Shown here in pieces: positions 1-9,971 of a stretch of 64,000 bases of DNA; the stretch's first letter is position 1, and the number at the start of each line of letters is the position of its first letter. The position numbers and the translations under genes are program-made. Source of the stretch: Tritrichomonas musculus (taxonomy: Eukaryota > Parabasalia > Tritrichomonadida > Tritrichomonadidae); the NCBI GenBank assembly GCA_039105265.1, contig JAPFFF010000003.1, forward strand, positions 2,666,001 to 2,730,000. The letters are read 5' to 3'. The notes below the pieces were generated by a model that ran no database searches, had not been told where the DNA came from, and was given only the letters and a program-made list of their open reading frames with translations.

Positions 1-1024
1 CTCTAAAAAAGTTCTGAATTCTTTGCAAAATTCCACCGCCTCTGGTTGTTGTTTGGCCTGCATTGGAAACAGTTTTAGTGGGAAATTTGATGAAGTTAGG
101 GTTAATTGACATTCCGATAGATATGGCACTTCCAACTGTCCCTGCTATACCAAAAGCTAATGCAACATAAGAAATCATTCGTGTATTTTCCTCATCATAT
201 TCTAAATTTTGTGTTTTTAAATTAATAGCGACCATTTCTGAATTCAAAACATCAACCTTATTTGAAATAGCTTGAACATCATATGAAACAACATCAAAAT
301 TATTTGTCAAAACATTTAAATCACTTCTCATCGTCGTGATGTTATCGGCAGTTATTATTTTTGATGAAGTGATATTATAATCTGTATACAAAGTAGTTGC
401 TGCATTTGGGTTTGGACTAACATCATAGAATTGAGATTTAATAATATAAGCAAAAGCATTTGTTTTTGAATCCCAATTGACTTCTTCTATTGAATTAATA
501 ATATCTTTTCTGAGATATAATTCAATATTTCTGGTATTGTCATCAATTAAACTATCTTCTAAATGTAATTCAAGGCTTTCAATTGTATCTTTCAGAGGAA
601 TAAGACCAAAATGTCCTCTATTATTGATTGAATTAACAAAAACACCATTTGCTTTAAATGTATAAGCAACAGTAAATTGTGGATAACCAGGTGTTTCAAT
701 ATTTAAATGGATTTCATCAATCTCTTCAATTTTGAAATTATTATTTGGATAATCATCACAAATTATATTTAGTTTACCAATTGAATAATCTGGATATCTT
801 TCATCATTAACTATTTCTGAATCATCAAGAAACCAATATAAACTTTTTGGTTCAATTTTCGTGCCATCTTTCTTAATTAATTCAAATTTTTTAGATGTAT
901 TTTGAAAAAGTCCATGAATTAAACTTTCTGGTGATGACTCACTTTTTGGGATTAATTTTTCATTTGCTTCAGTTTTCTTGATCATAATGAAAACAGAATT
1001 TGATGGTCTTGAAGATTCTGACAT
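1..1024 (-). CDS. Fibre-like surface protein of a Polinton-like remnant (open at the window edge)
   Basis: The frame is open from a start at 1024 to the window edge, about 341 codons. It carries the core shared by the other fibre-like genes here (51157, 54452 and 6496): a block ending NPNAATTLYTDYN followed by SSKIITADN and TTMRSDLN. After that comes a short coiled-coil stretch and a hydrophobic, glycine-rich segment (ALAFGIAGTVGSAISIGM). By analogy with long virion fibres it may be a surface or attachment protein; no known family was recognised. It is transcribed away from the polymerase-like gene at 1164. The carboxyl end lies outside the window. Confidence 0.6.
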   Translation of the reverse strand, partial: MSESSRPSNSVFIMIKKTEANEKLIPKSESSPESLIHGLFQNTSKKFELIKKDGTKIEPKSLYWFLDDSEIVNDERYPDYSIGKLNIICDDYPNNNFKIEEIDEIHLNIETPGYPQFTVAYTFKANGVFVNSINNRGHFGLIPLKDTIESLELHLEDSLIDDNTRNIELYLRKDIINSIEEVNWDSKTNAFAYIIKSQFYDVSPNPNAATTLYTDYNITSSKIITADNITTMRSDLNVLTNNFDVVSYDVQAISNKVDVLNSEMVAINLKTQNLEYDEENTRMISYVALAFGIAGTVGSAISIGMSINPNFIKFPTKTVSNAGQTTTRGGGILQRIQNFFR

Positions 1025-1077
1025 TTTTGTTCGATTCAATTTATTCACAACTTTATAGAAATATTTTAATAAACAAT

Positions 1078-1403
1078 TCAATTTTTTTTAAAATTTTCAA
1101 AATTTTTATTTTTATATTTCTACAGTTTTTAGGTTAATAAAGGTCAATTTAATCACACTTAAAATGGACTTCAACAAACTTTCAAGAGAAGAATTGATAA
1201 AACTTGTTCAAACACAGCAAAATCAAATACAAAGATTACAATTCAATTTTTTAAAATTTTCAAAATTTTTATTTTTATATTTCTACAGTTTTTAGGTTAA
1301 TAAAGGTCAATTTAATCACACTTAAAATGGACTTCAACAAACTTTCAAGAGAAGAATTGATAAAACTTGTTCAAACACAGCAAAATCAAATACAAAGATT
1401 ACA
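1078..1403. repeat. Tandem direct duplication, period 163 bp
   Basis: About 163 bp are repeated head to tail with near identity (1078-1240 and 1241-1403). Each copy holds an AT-rich leader, a TCACACTT box and the first codons (MDFNKLSREELIK) of the polymerase-like gene, so promoter and start codon are both present twice. The near identity suggests a recent duplication. Confidence 0.85.
1153..1160 (+). promoter_or_regulatory. Inr-like box TCACACTT before the polymerase-like gene (first copy)
   Basis: TCACACTT lies 3 bases before the ATG at 1164 and is repeated at 1316-1323 before the ATG at 1327. It fits the trichomonad initiator consensus TCA-Y-(T/A)-Y-(T/A), which in Trichomonas sits close to the start codon. 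The match is seen directly; its use as an initiator is inferred. Confidence 0.45.
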
Positions 1404-2443
1404 AAGAAGTGGCTTGTCTGGAAAAAAGATGAAAACCAATATATCAAATGTAGATAATGACATAATGAACTTGTCTATAGACTTTTATGAAGAATCAAAG
1501 ACACAAGCAAGACAAGCATACGAAAAAAGAGTACAAGAAGTGGATGATCAAGAGTTATTTCAAAGAGAACTCAAAAGACTCATGTTTATGGCTGCAAAAG
1601 AGTTCTCCTTTGACGTCGATATTGGAGACAGTGAGTGCAAGAGACTCGCATTTACAGAGATGCTTCGACACTGCTATAAGATTCGAAATAAATCAAAAGT
1701 TGTCGTCAAAGCATACACACTTGATGGACACGCAAAATGGTTCACTCTCAGCGACAAACATGACATAGAGAGCACAATAGGTCACATATCAGGCGAATTA
1801 GACTTGTCAGAAGAGAAATCAGATACAAACCCAACTGTCAATTTTGAATTCATTCCAGTCAAATATGATGTACTTTTTCTGAGAAAACAACTAGACGATA
1901 AAGGAATTAAGTTCGATGTTATTAAAGAAGATGAAGATGACCATGCTTTATATCATGAAGAAGTCGAAATCGATCCAGATTATAGATCAACACCAGAAGG
2001 CTCATTCTTTCCTTTTATTAATTTATCTAATTTAGATCTCAGTGAATTCCAAATATTCTCAAAGATAGATAAGAAAAATTATAAAGACAATTGTTTTGTC
2101 TATGCTTTGATTCAGTCAGGAGTGTTCTCAAGTGAAGAAATAAATCACTTGCGATATTATGTTCAAACAAAATCGATGCCAAATAACAAAATCAAAGAGA
2201 TATCATCCATTTTGTTCCATCCCAGAAGAATCTGATTCAGTTCAAAAAGGGTTTTCCACGAAAAACAGTCTTTGAGACATATAAAATGTGGTGTACAGAG
2301 ATCGGTTTTGCACCAGGAACACAACAAAAGTTTAGAATCAGTGTTCTTAAGTACTGCCGAGAAATAAGGATAATCGGCTCACAAGAAGAATGCTATCAGC
2401 TCAAGAATGAGATGATTGAGCTATTCAAAAATAAAAATAAATA
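1164..2443 (+). pseudogene. Protein-primed DNA polymerase-like remnant of element F, broken
   Basis: The readable part (best from 1327 to 2235) is closely related to the amino-terminal half of the polymerase-like gene at 60079. Shared landmarks are the IGHISG block, the EEVEIDxDYR block, the FFPxINLS block and the DNCFVYALIQS motif. A further coding-like stretch near the right end has the look of a small primase- or helicase-associated domain. The copy is a broken fossil with a few breaks. It sits between divergent fibre-like and CxC-type genes. Confidence 0.6.
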
Positions 2444-2468
2444 GCTTAATTAATTAATTAATAAACAT

Positions 2469-2990
2469 TTAAATGCAAAACTTTAAACATAAATGATAAT
2501 TGTTTACTAATTCATTATATTCTTTATTATAGACTTGTTTGAAGTCAGTGATGATTTCGCCGTTCTCTTTGAGTATTTTAATGGCTTCTATTCTTCGAAT
2601 TGGGTTTGCTTTTCCGGCACAACAACCAATATCTTCATCAATATGTACTTCGACTTCTGTGACTTTGAGAATTGCTTTTATGATTTCTTCTAAGCACTCT
2701 TTAGGGACAATAATAGAATGCTTAAAGATTAAATTGCTTAATAATGCTTTATCCTGATTTAAAAGTATTTGAGCATATGTTTCTAAAATCACACTTTTTG
2801 CGTCTGTTTCTTTGATTTCCGGTTCTATTTGAGCATTCACGTCTCTTGTTATCACTATCTCCTCCTTCCCATCTTCTCGTTTATTTATAATAATATTATT
2901 ATTTATATTTGAAGTCGATGACGATGCTGCGGTTGGCTCCAATGCTATATTTGCGTTAACACCAGTTGCGTTTGTTCTCTTCTTGATCAT
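2469..2990 (-). CDS. Small CxC-type protein, homologue of the gene at 26722
   Basis: This 173-residue protein has a low-complexity amino half (asparagine-rich, then acidic) and a folded carboxyl half from about residue 80. The carboxyl half aligns by eye with the protein at 26722 in element A. Shared features are an acidic run followed by a cysteine cluster (DIGCCAGK here, DDCACNGC there), an IRRIEAIKI-like strand and a conserved end (LCLKFCI here, SLKTCI there). The cysteines could bind a metal. No function is known. It is encoded opposite the polymerase-like gene, as usual for compact virus-like elements. Confidence 0.6.
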   Translation of the reverse strand: MIKKRTNATGVNANIALEPTAASSSTSNINNNIIINKREDGKEEIVITRDVNAQIEPEIKETDAKSVILETYAQILLNQDKALLSNLIFKHSIIVPKECLEEIIKAILKVTEVEVHIDEDIGCCAGKANPIRRIEAIKILKENGEIITDFKQVYNKEYNELVNNYHLCLKFCI

Positions 2991-3097
2991 TTGTCTTGGA
3001 GATAAACCTTAAAATTTTAAAGGACCAAATAACTTCTGAATTATCATAAGTAGCCGGCCATTTATTTAAGAATAAAATTTTAGAAAGAATAATCAGA

Positions 3098-3105
3098 TCA
3101 CACTT
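3098..3105 (+). promoter_or_regulatory. Inr-like box TCACACTT before the gene at 3111
   Basis: This is the same octamer as at 1153 and 1316, here 5 bases before the ATG at 3111. Recurrence of an identical box right before unrelated genes supports a promoter role, inferred from the trichomonad Inr consensus. Confidence 0.45.
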
Positions 3106-3110
3106 TTATA

Positions 3111-3851
3111 ATGTCATTCAACGAACTCGCACAAGAATTAGTTCAGATCCAAAAAGAACTCACTCCCATCCAAGAAGACATCTATGCATTCCTTAATCAA
3201 AAAGATGAGATCCCAATTTATAAAATCGAACATGTTATTCCCTTCATGATGTATCGCTACTGTCAGCTAATAAACCAACAAGTAGACGCAAACAGAAGAC
3301 TTGATATGTTAGTAACTATGCAAGCAGCCAAAGAAAGATATGATGAAAAAGCTCATAAAGAAGAAGAAGAAAAAGAAGAAGAAGAAGAAGAAGAAGAATG
3401 CCAAGTTAGCAAAGAGGAAAAAATAAAAACAGAAGAAGAATATAAAGAGATGATAGAAGAGCTAGATTATGATGAAGAAATCTTGGCAAAACTGGCGCAT
3501 GATATCGAAAGTTTTGTGAATGAAAAAGGGCATATATCACATTGTAAAATAACTACCATGCTAAGAAAATTCACTAATTTTATCGAAACAAGAAATGAAA
3601 TGGCTAACAAAATAAAAATATTAAATAAATACCGAAAAGACAATGAATATAAAACAAATCTCGATGAATGCCTGGAGAAGAAGAAGAAGAAAGAACCAAA
3701 ATATATTAAAATGATCAGTACTGATTCTTACGATAGTCCTTTTAATTTTTCTTCTGATGATAATGAAAAAGAAGAGGATGAAGAAAAGAAAGAAGAAAAA
3801 GAAAAAGAAGAAGAAAAAGAGCAAAAAAATAAGCTCAATAATCAAAATTAA
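3111..3851 (+). CDS. Acidic coiled-coil protein with an internally repeated module, element F
   Basis: This 246-residue protein holds two copies of a helical module. One lies near residues 20-75 (FLNQKDEIPIYKIEHVIPF) and the other near residues 130-185 (FVNEKGHISHCKITTMLRKF). They are separated by a long glutamate and lysine run, and the end is again highly acidic. The repeat of 'N-K-I-x(3)-KI' followed by a long helix suggests one domain duplicated. No enzyme motif is visible. A structural or DNA-associated role is possible but unsupported. It starts just after an Inr-like box. Confidence 0.55.
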   Translation: MSFNELAQELVQIQKELTPIQEDIYAFLNQKDEIPIYKIEHVIPFMMYRYCQLINQQVDANRRLDMLVTMQAAKERYDEKAHKEEEEKEEEEEEEECQVSKEEKIKTEEEYKEMIEELDYDEEILAKLAHDIESFVNEKGHISHCKITTMLRKFTNFIETRNEMANKIKILNKYRKDNEYKTNLDECLEKKKKKEPKYIKMISTDSYDSPFNFSSDDNEKEEDEEKKEEKEKEEEKEQKNKLNNQN

Positions 3852-3871
3852 TTAATAAAAATTAATTCTCT

Positions 3872-4303
3872 TTAATATATATTATTTTTTATTATAACTG
3901 AGTGTTTAGGTCCATATATTATTGATCCTTTATTATTTTCATCTGCTAATCCTTGTATTCGAGCTAAATCTTCTGGCTTTTTCAGGTAAGGAGGCAAAAG
4001 TGGCGGTTTTTTCACATATCCATGGTGAATATAATGTTTTCCGTCTGTTAAGCTTACTGGTGGTTCATGAAGTCCTTTTGTTGTGTGCTGATTAGTTGGT
4101 GGAGGACGTACAGGTTTATTTTCTCGAACTATCGTTGGTGGTAAATTGACCTTGGGATTAAAAGTGACAGCATAAGTGTTATCGTTCGAAAAGATACCAT
4201 AATGTTTGCCTTTGATAAATCGCACTTTTTCTGTATTCTCATTATACATTACTCCTTCTCTTCCTACAATCTCTGCATTTGGGGATTTATAATCATTAGC
4301 CAT
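3872..4303 (-). CDS. Unknown 143-residue proline-rich protein, element F
   Basis: The protein has a short beta-rich amino part and a proline-rich carboxyl half (VRPPPTNQ, PPLLPPYLKKPEDL). It lies directly downstream of the capsid-like gene on the same strand, with about 22 bases between them, so the two may be co-expressed. Its size and position next to a capsid gene would fit a minor virion protein. No homologue was recognised elsewhere in the window. Confidence 0.5.
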   Translation of the reverse strand: MANDYKSPNAEIVGREGVMYNENTEKVRFIKGKHYGIFSNDNTYAVTFNPKVNLPPTIVRENKPVRPPPTNQHTTKGLHEPPVSLTDGKHYIHHGYVKKPPLLPPYLKKPEDLARIQGLADENNKGSIIYGPKHSVIIKNNIY

Positions 4304-4325
4304 TTAAGTAAAGAAAAATTCTATT

Positions 4326-5420
4326 TTATTCAGGAGTTGTAATGTCATAATTCCCGATTCGAACCAGTGGGGGCATGCCATTGGGCTGCACTAGAATCGA
4401 AATAGAAGCATCAACTAATAAACCTAATATTGGTGGCGTATCGACTATTTGAGAAAAATGCTTTTTATAATTCTCTGATTTATCATTTGGATCTTTTATT
4501 TGTGCATGTTCCTGTGTGACGATTATTTCGAAGTTAATTGGTGATAAACTTGTAAGGCCCTGTTGATATGTCCCATCTGTTTCTGTCGCAAAACCGATAA
4601 AGAATGAAGTCCTATCGTTTGGATATAAACCTGTGATATTGGCTAAAGGTTTACTTACATTACATAATGAAGCGATAACCTCTTTATTGAAACCGGTTTG
4701 TTCACCATTCATATTCATTGCATTTTGACTATATTCAATGAATTCTGGATATTCACCATCTGTTCCGAAAGATTTGGCTGGAATATTGCCATAACCGCCA
4801 CAATTCAATTGGAAATGTTTAAAAAGTGGATTTTTGAAATATGTATGATGACGTTGATGAAGAGGGAATAAACAAAAGATAGAATCAGCAAATCTTGGAG
4901 TGACGGTGACTGTTGTTTTGTCTTGGATTTGTTTTAATGCTTGTGTGCAGGTGTAAAATGACAATGTTTGAGTTGGAAATGTGAGTGGATGTTGTGGATT
5001 TGAATAACGCTGAATCAATTGTTGATAAATCTCATTGTTTATACCAAAACATGGAATAATTGATGAGCATTCAGTGATTTCATACTCATAGACTTGGAAT
5101 TTTCGTAAACCAGAATAAAGAGTATATGGTGTTTCTGATGCTAATATTTCAGCTCCATCTGTCTTTTCTGATGCTTGGCCTGATGAATTAGCTGATGTAC
5201 TTGAAATCCATATTTTAACATCATCGCCAACAGGTGTGAATTCATTAGTGATCTCAGAAAAAGTATATTTAGTTGCAAGAGATGGTTGAGCAAGCAAAGA
5301 TCTTGATGGTCCACATGGACAACAAAGCATACCAGCACATGAGAAATATAATCTTAATTCGAGTTTTCCTGCAAAAGCTGGTAAATATTTTATATTTGAT
5401 AATGGCAAGAATCTACGCAA
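4326..5420 (-). pseudogene. Major capsid protein-like (double jelly-roll) remnant, element F
   Basis: The 364-residue open frame resembles the second half of the capsid protein at 10276. Common landmarks in order are a LNxGG segment with an 'F-x-TDG' or 'IGARFF' stretch, a block beginning SFFIGFATE (SFVFNIQTE in element A), and a terminal strand pair ending near the carboxyl end. The order and the beta-rich character fit the Polinton double jelly-roll capsid family. It is a fossil copy, broken or partial. Its upstream side fades into AT-rich DNA. Confidence 0.55.
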
Positions 5421-6490
5421 ATCAATTTTTAAATGAATCGTAAATGTTGCTGTTAAATCATATTTAAGAATCAGAGGAGAGATTGTGATTAGATGTGAAC
5501 TTATTTGTACGATTACAGCTCCTCTGTAATGAATTTGTACAAATAAGATATTATTTTTTGTCTTTAATGTCTGTAATCGTAAACTATAAAGCGTTGGTTA
5601 ATTGATATTCTATGATTTGTAAGTTTTTATTGACTACTTCGATAATCACGATCATTTAATATGTTTTCCTGCGAGTTAATAGATTTTGCGTTTCGTTGAT
5701 TGTATAATAGAAGACTTTCTCTTTAGATTTACTTTTGATTTATGAACGGATTGCTTTTTAATAAAAAGATAATCGGTATTTGATCGGCAAACGATCATAT
5801 CTAATTCAAAAAATAGTTGAGCGATTTGAAATATTATTTTTTTCAACCAATCTTATTTCATAAACAGATAATTCTAGTAAGCATTTTATAATATAAGTAT
5901 AACTACTTATATTATAAATCTATTTTTTTTGCAATAAATACGATTTTCATATTTAATAATTATTTAATTTTCATATTAAGTTTCTTAATTTATAGGCATA
6001 ATGTACTTTATTGAATTATAGCTCATTCCTTTTTTAAAATATTTTATAAAAATAATTAAATTAAATGAATTCTAAATTTAATTATAATCATTCAAGTTTT
6101 TAAAATAAGTTATGAGTAAAACTTAATCAAATTTTAAAAATTTGATATTATTTGCTAAAAATGTGCAGAATACGTGAAAAATCAAATTTCAGAAAAAAAA
6201 TAAACTACTATAGAAATATCAAACTTCAAACCGAAGTCATTTATTAAATAATTAAAAACAAATGAAACAAATTTGTATATTTTATTAGAAATAATTCTAT
6301 TTATTATAACAAAATTGCCAAAAGAAAGCTTGAAAAAGTGATAAAATAAATAAAAATATTCTATACTAAATTATTTACAGTATATATTAAAATTTAAAAA
6401 TCATATTTTTTTTTAAATTTCTTTTTCAAAAAGTTCAACTTTTTAAATACTGGGATAAATGGGATTATTTTTTATCCCAAAAAAGTCCCA
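5421..6490. other. AT-rich gap without a recognisable gene
   Basis: About 1.07 kb of very low GC with no supported open frame. At 5470-5560 there are two nested short inverted repeats (CAGAGGAG with CTCCTCTG, and ACTTATTTGTAC with GTACAAATAAG), which could mark a small foldback element. The base composition is like the host-like DNA at 30-43 kb. It separates remnants F and E. Confidence 0.5.
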
Positions 6491-6495
6491 TTAAC

Positions 6496-8553
6496 ATGAT
6501 TAGTAGTAATGGATGCAGTATAAATAATAGTACCATTATGGGATATATGAATATAGCTTTTGATAGTAAACTAGACTTCAACCCAAATACCTTGTGGCTG
6601 AATGGGGAGTTGAGCATAATGAATGAATATATAACTGATTCTTTACAAACAGAGAAGGCAATAAAGTGTTCTATAATAAAAGCTGATAATGCATTAAGTT
6701 TACGTAAGAGTGATGTACTATACTTATATAAGCCTACATCAACTAGTCAGGTTGTGATAGATAACAAGAAGTATTGGTTACTTCAATGGAACATAGATAC
6801 TGGATATACTATACCTAATGACTTAGAGTTTAGGTTTAATGAGTATTTGTTTTGGTAATAAGTGGTTTTTATCATGGGATGGCACAAAATGGGTAGGTGA
6901 TAACATACAAGGTCATATCAATGGTAGATTAGTTAATGGATTAAATAAGGAGAATGAGTATGGTGAAGACGGTACCTACATACAAGTCAAGAGGAGTGAG
7001 AGGAACATGAAACTGATTAATAAGCCTAATGACTACTCACCTAATAACATACAACATTACATGATTCATGGAGGTAAGTGCAAAATAGACTGTTTTGTAA
7101 AATTAAAGACAGGGGAGATAGAACCTTTTTCGAAATATGGTCTAGGCTTTCAAACAAGTCAAGGAGGTACAAAAGATGGATATGATATTGAAGCAATAAG
7201 GTGCTATAAGATGAATAATGCGACTAATAAATTAGAAACTAGTGCTATTGATGAACTCTACCTTGATATAACTCTTGAAGGTTCTAAAAATGCAAATAGG
7301 TTCTCAGTTCGACCTACTGGAAAAGAAGGCAATGGAGGAGACAAGGTATGGTTGTTCTTACATGGTGTACTTGATTCATGTGAAAAGCTTGAATATACAT
7401 ATGCAGCTTCGACTACTAATGACTCAAGGGATATTAAGATATATTTAGCTGATGAATATGTTGACCCAATAGATGAGGTTCATTGGGATTCAACTACTAA
7501 CCCATTCGAGTATATCATTAAGCAGCAATTTTATGAAGTATCCCCAAATCCTAATGGGGCAACAACCTTATATACTGATTATAATATTACCTCCTCTAAG
7601 ATAATTACAGCTGATAATATTACTACTATGAGGAGTGATTTAAACTTAGTTACCAACAATGTAGATGTTATTAGCTATGATGTTAACGAAATGAACACTG
7701 TTATGGAAAGTCTAAAAGGTAGAGTCACAAGGACTGAACAAGTTACTCAACATCTGGAGGATGATGTAGATAATTTGCGTATAGTCTCATGGACTGCATT
7801 AGCTTTTGGAGTTGCAGGTACTGCTGGATCAATAGGTTCTATTGGTATGCAGCTATTTCCAGATGGTATAAGCTTTCCTACAATAAAAGGCGGAGGATTC
7901 CTTAAAAGGTTATTCTCGCGTAACTCAACCAAAGGGATGAGTGATTTGGTTAGATATAGCATTAACTTCATGTCAGGTACTACAGCAAGAAGCATAACCA
8001 AAGATTTAACACCTATAATTACCTGGTGTGAGGACACGAGTATAAGCAACTTGATGAACTACCTTTTACTGATGAGAATGATAACCCTGATACTGGAACC
8101 TTGACATTAAGTGGTGCTATGGATATCAACAATATGTTTAGGGACTCACTCAAGCCTTGTTTCAAGTTGTTAGCTGAGAAGGTCAATGAGTTAGAGGCTG
8201 AGTTTGATAATTACCCTACTGTAGATGAAGCTAATGAAGCCTTGAAGGAGTGTGTATTAAATAAAGATATTAGCAAATATAGAGAGAAAAATGATTTGAA
8301 AGTTGGGAATAAAATTATTCTACCAATAACAAACGGCCCTTACGAACCAGAAGGTATAAATGATGATTACTTTTATACTTCATTTGTTCCATTCCAAGAA
8401 GGAGCTCACTTAGTTGGTAAAACCGGCTCAATATTAGATCGTGATTTTGATATTATATTCAGGACAGACAGAACTGAAAATATACGTAATACAATAGCTC
8501 ATGTGATGGATACAGATGGTTGGTTGTTTTATTGGGAAGAAGCAACAGGCGTA
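6496..8553 (+). pseudogene. Fibre-like gene of remnant E, broken and split by element A
   Basis: The region is closely similar to the fibre-like gene at 51157-54189. It shows the GNKW-LSWDGTKWVGDNIQG block, the TDYNITSSKIITADN core, the LAFGVAGTAGSIGSIGMQ hydrophobic stretch and the LSGAMDI block. Near the right end is a module (PFQEGAHLVG, then FDIIFRTD) that also occurs in the fibre of element A. The copy is broken with a few breaks. Element A lies inside it. Coding-like sequence of the same kind continues right of A, from 29313 to about 29466. Confidence 0.75.
8548..8553. repeat. Target-site duplication GGCGTA, left copy
   Basis: GGCGTA directly precedes the left terminal repeat of element A and is found again at 29313-29318, directly after its right terminal repeat. 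A 6-bp duplication is the known signature of Polinton integration. Confidence 0.93.
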
Positions 8554-8998
8554 AGAGAGTAAGGGTGTTGATTTGGGAGGTCAGATAAATTTTAAAGTTA
8601 ACGGTCGCCACTTTTGAATCTTCATCTTTGAATCTTCATCTTTGAATTTACATCTTTGAACTTGTTTAGTAGTATATATCAGTCGGTTTCCGTCGGGCTA
8701 AAGCCCACCGTCAACACGACTAATGACCAAAAATAACAACAACGAAAAATAGAACTTTCAAAAATTTTTTATTTTTTTATCAGCAATTTATAATGTCAAA
8801 CCAAGCCGAACAATTAAGCATCCTCATTAATAGAATCAACAAAAAGCTAAAAGGATGGAGACCTGCATTAAAATACCTCTACGATAATGATGATGTTGTT
8901 GACGGAGTACTAAAAGAGATAAATCACTTTATTGAACAACTAAAGAAATTCAACGGTCCTGCTGAATTAATTGCTGAACTTGAAGAGCTCATTTATTA
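8554..8998 (+). repeat. Left terminal inverted repeat of element A
   Basis: It matches the reverse complement of 28897-29312. It contains CATCTTTGAA-type short repeats, an extra 61-bp foldback at 8665-8725 that is absent on the right, a T-rich tract, and the small coding frame at 8793. That both repeats carry the same gene means the element has two copies of it. Confidence 0.92.
8665..8725. repeat. 61-bp GC-rich foldback insertion inside the left terminal repeat
   Basis: The segment is present only in the left repeat of A, flanked by a TG dinucleotide on both sides. It starts TTTAGTAGTATATATCAG and ends near ACACGACTAA. It contains GTCGGTTTCCG and a GGGC-TAAA-GCCC hairpin. Closely related sequence forms the foldback at 29655-29715 in the opposite orientation. 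Confidence 0.8.
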
Positions 8999-8999
8999 G
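8793..8999 (+). CDS. Small helical protein encoded in the left terminal repeat
   Basis: A 68-residue, mostly helical protein rich in isoleucine and lysine, ending AELIAELEELIY. The same protein is encoded in the right terminal repeat (28896-29138) with an 12-residue insertion after residue 6. Both copies start behind a T-rich tract and an ATCAGC box. Conservation of the frame in both repeats supports a real gene. Function is unknown; a small regulator or structural peptide is possible. Confidence 0.65.
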   Translation: MSNQAEQLSILINRINKKLKGWRPALKYLYDNDDVVDGVLKEINHFIEQLKKFNGPAELIAELEELIY

Positions 9000-9216
9000 A
9001 CAATTCATTCAATTCGTTCTCAAGTTGATGAACTTTATTTTTGAGGCTGTTGATGTCTTCAATAAGAGATTCACGAACAGCAAGACCGTCAGAACCTAAC
9101 ATTCCTGATTTGATATTGTTTAGACATTGTTTATAATCATAACACTTTTCTTTTAATCCTCGTTTGATTCGTTTTAATTCGGGTATTTCTTTCTTGTATT
9201 CAGTTAGTTCACTCAT
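8989..9216 (-). CDS. Small coiled-coil protein
   Basis: A 75-residue, charged, helical protein with heptad-like spacing (LKRIKRGLKEK, then LIEDINSLKNKVHQLENELNEL). Its end overlaps the end of the terminal-repeat gene by about 11 bp in tail-to-tail layout, and it is divergent from the gene at 9231. No family was recognised. The compact packing favours a genuine gene. Confidence 0.55.
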   Translation of the reverse strand: MSELTEYKKEIPELKRIKRGLKEKCYDYKQCLNNIKSGMLGSDGLAVRESLIEDINSLKNKVHQLENELNELSNK

Positions 9217-9230
9217 TTAATAATAATTAA

Positions 9231-9464
9231 ATGTCTGTTATCAATCAATTAAGAACCGTTCATGACGATAAGCATAAAAACCATTTTGATAGATTACAAT
9301 TAACGATGCAAAAGAATAGAACAAAAATAAATTCAGCACCAACAGTGAAATGTTATAATGAAAAAGGAAATATATTTCATGAACCACCTCCAAAAACGAC
9401 TAAATCATTAAATCATCATGATTCACTTAATCATTCTGTGGTTGTCAGGAGCAACAACATTTAA
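9231..9464 (+). CDS. Unknown basic 77-residue protein
   Basis: A short basic protein rich in histidine, asparagine and lysine (DDKHKNHFDRLQLTMQKNRTK). A TCACTCA box about 22 bases upstream fits the trichomonad Inr consensus. Its end overlaps the end of the gene at 9423 on the other strand. No function could be assigned, and the coding call rests on packing and the upstream box. Confidence 0.4.
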   Translation: MSVINQLRTVHDDKHKNHFDRLQLTMQKNRTKINSAPTVKCYNEKGNIFHEPPPKTTKSLNHHDSLNHSVVVRSNNI

Positions 9465-9899
9465 TACATATTCATTAATAACTTTTGATTGTTGGTCGAC
9501 AACGTTTGAAAGCTTATTAATATGTTCTTCAAGTATTTTATTTTTGTTGTTCAATTGATTTATTAATTCATTGAGTTCGTTAATCGATTCTTTCATTAAT
9601 GATATATCAGCTTTGATGTTGTCATTTTCAAGTGTTTTAGTGATTGTGTTCCCAACTTTCTTCAAATAAATGTCGCCGTTAAGTCTTTTACCGTCTGTAC
9701 AATTTCGCTTAGTGATTTTGTATTCGTTGCCGTCATTAGTGATGATTTTATAAATCTTGTTCAAATAGTTAGTCGTTTGTGATTTCATTTGCTCGATATT
9801 CTTTTGATAGAACAAATTGAACTCTTCAATTGATTTAAATACTTTTGATTCATTTACATTATCATTTATAACTTTAAGTTCATTAATGTTTTCATTCAT
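9423..9899 (-). CDS. Coiled-coil protein of 158 residues
   Basis: The amino half has a small beta-rich segment (YKIITNDGNEYKITKRNC, then GDIYLKKVGNTI). The carboxyl half is a leucine, isoleucine and asparagine-rich coiled coil (residues about 100-150). The leader overlaps a 36-bp tandem duplication (9885-9956) that repeats the start region. It may be a structural or adaptor protein; no family was recognised. Confidence 0.55.
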   Translation of the reverse strand: MNENINELKVINDNVNESKVFKSIEEFNLFYQKNIEQMKSQTTNYLNKIYKIITNDGNEYKITKRNCTDGKRLNGDIYLKKVGNTITKTLENDNIKADISLMKESINELNELINQLNNKNKILEEHINKLSNVVDQQSKVINEYVLNVVAPDNHRMIK

Positions 9900-9956
9900 T
9901 TATAATTATATTAAATCATTAATGTTTTCATTCATTTATAATTATATTAAATCATT
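9885..9956. repeat. 36-bp tandem duplication around a start codon
   Basis: A 36-bp unit beginning AATGTTTTCATTCATTTATA is present twice in direct succession across the start of the gene at 9423-9899. It parallels the promoter-containing duplication at 1078-1403. Confidence 0.75.
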
Positions 9957-9971
9957 ATAATTCATTGTTTT

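Noticed and set aside
5421-6490. Host gene in the gap between F and E
   Set aside because: Only short, low-complexity frames; no domain or promoter support.
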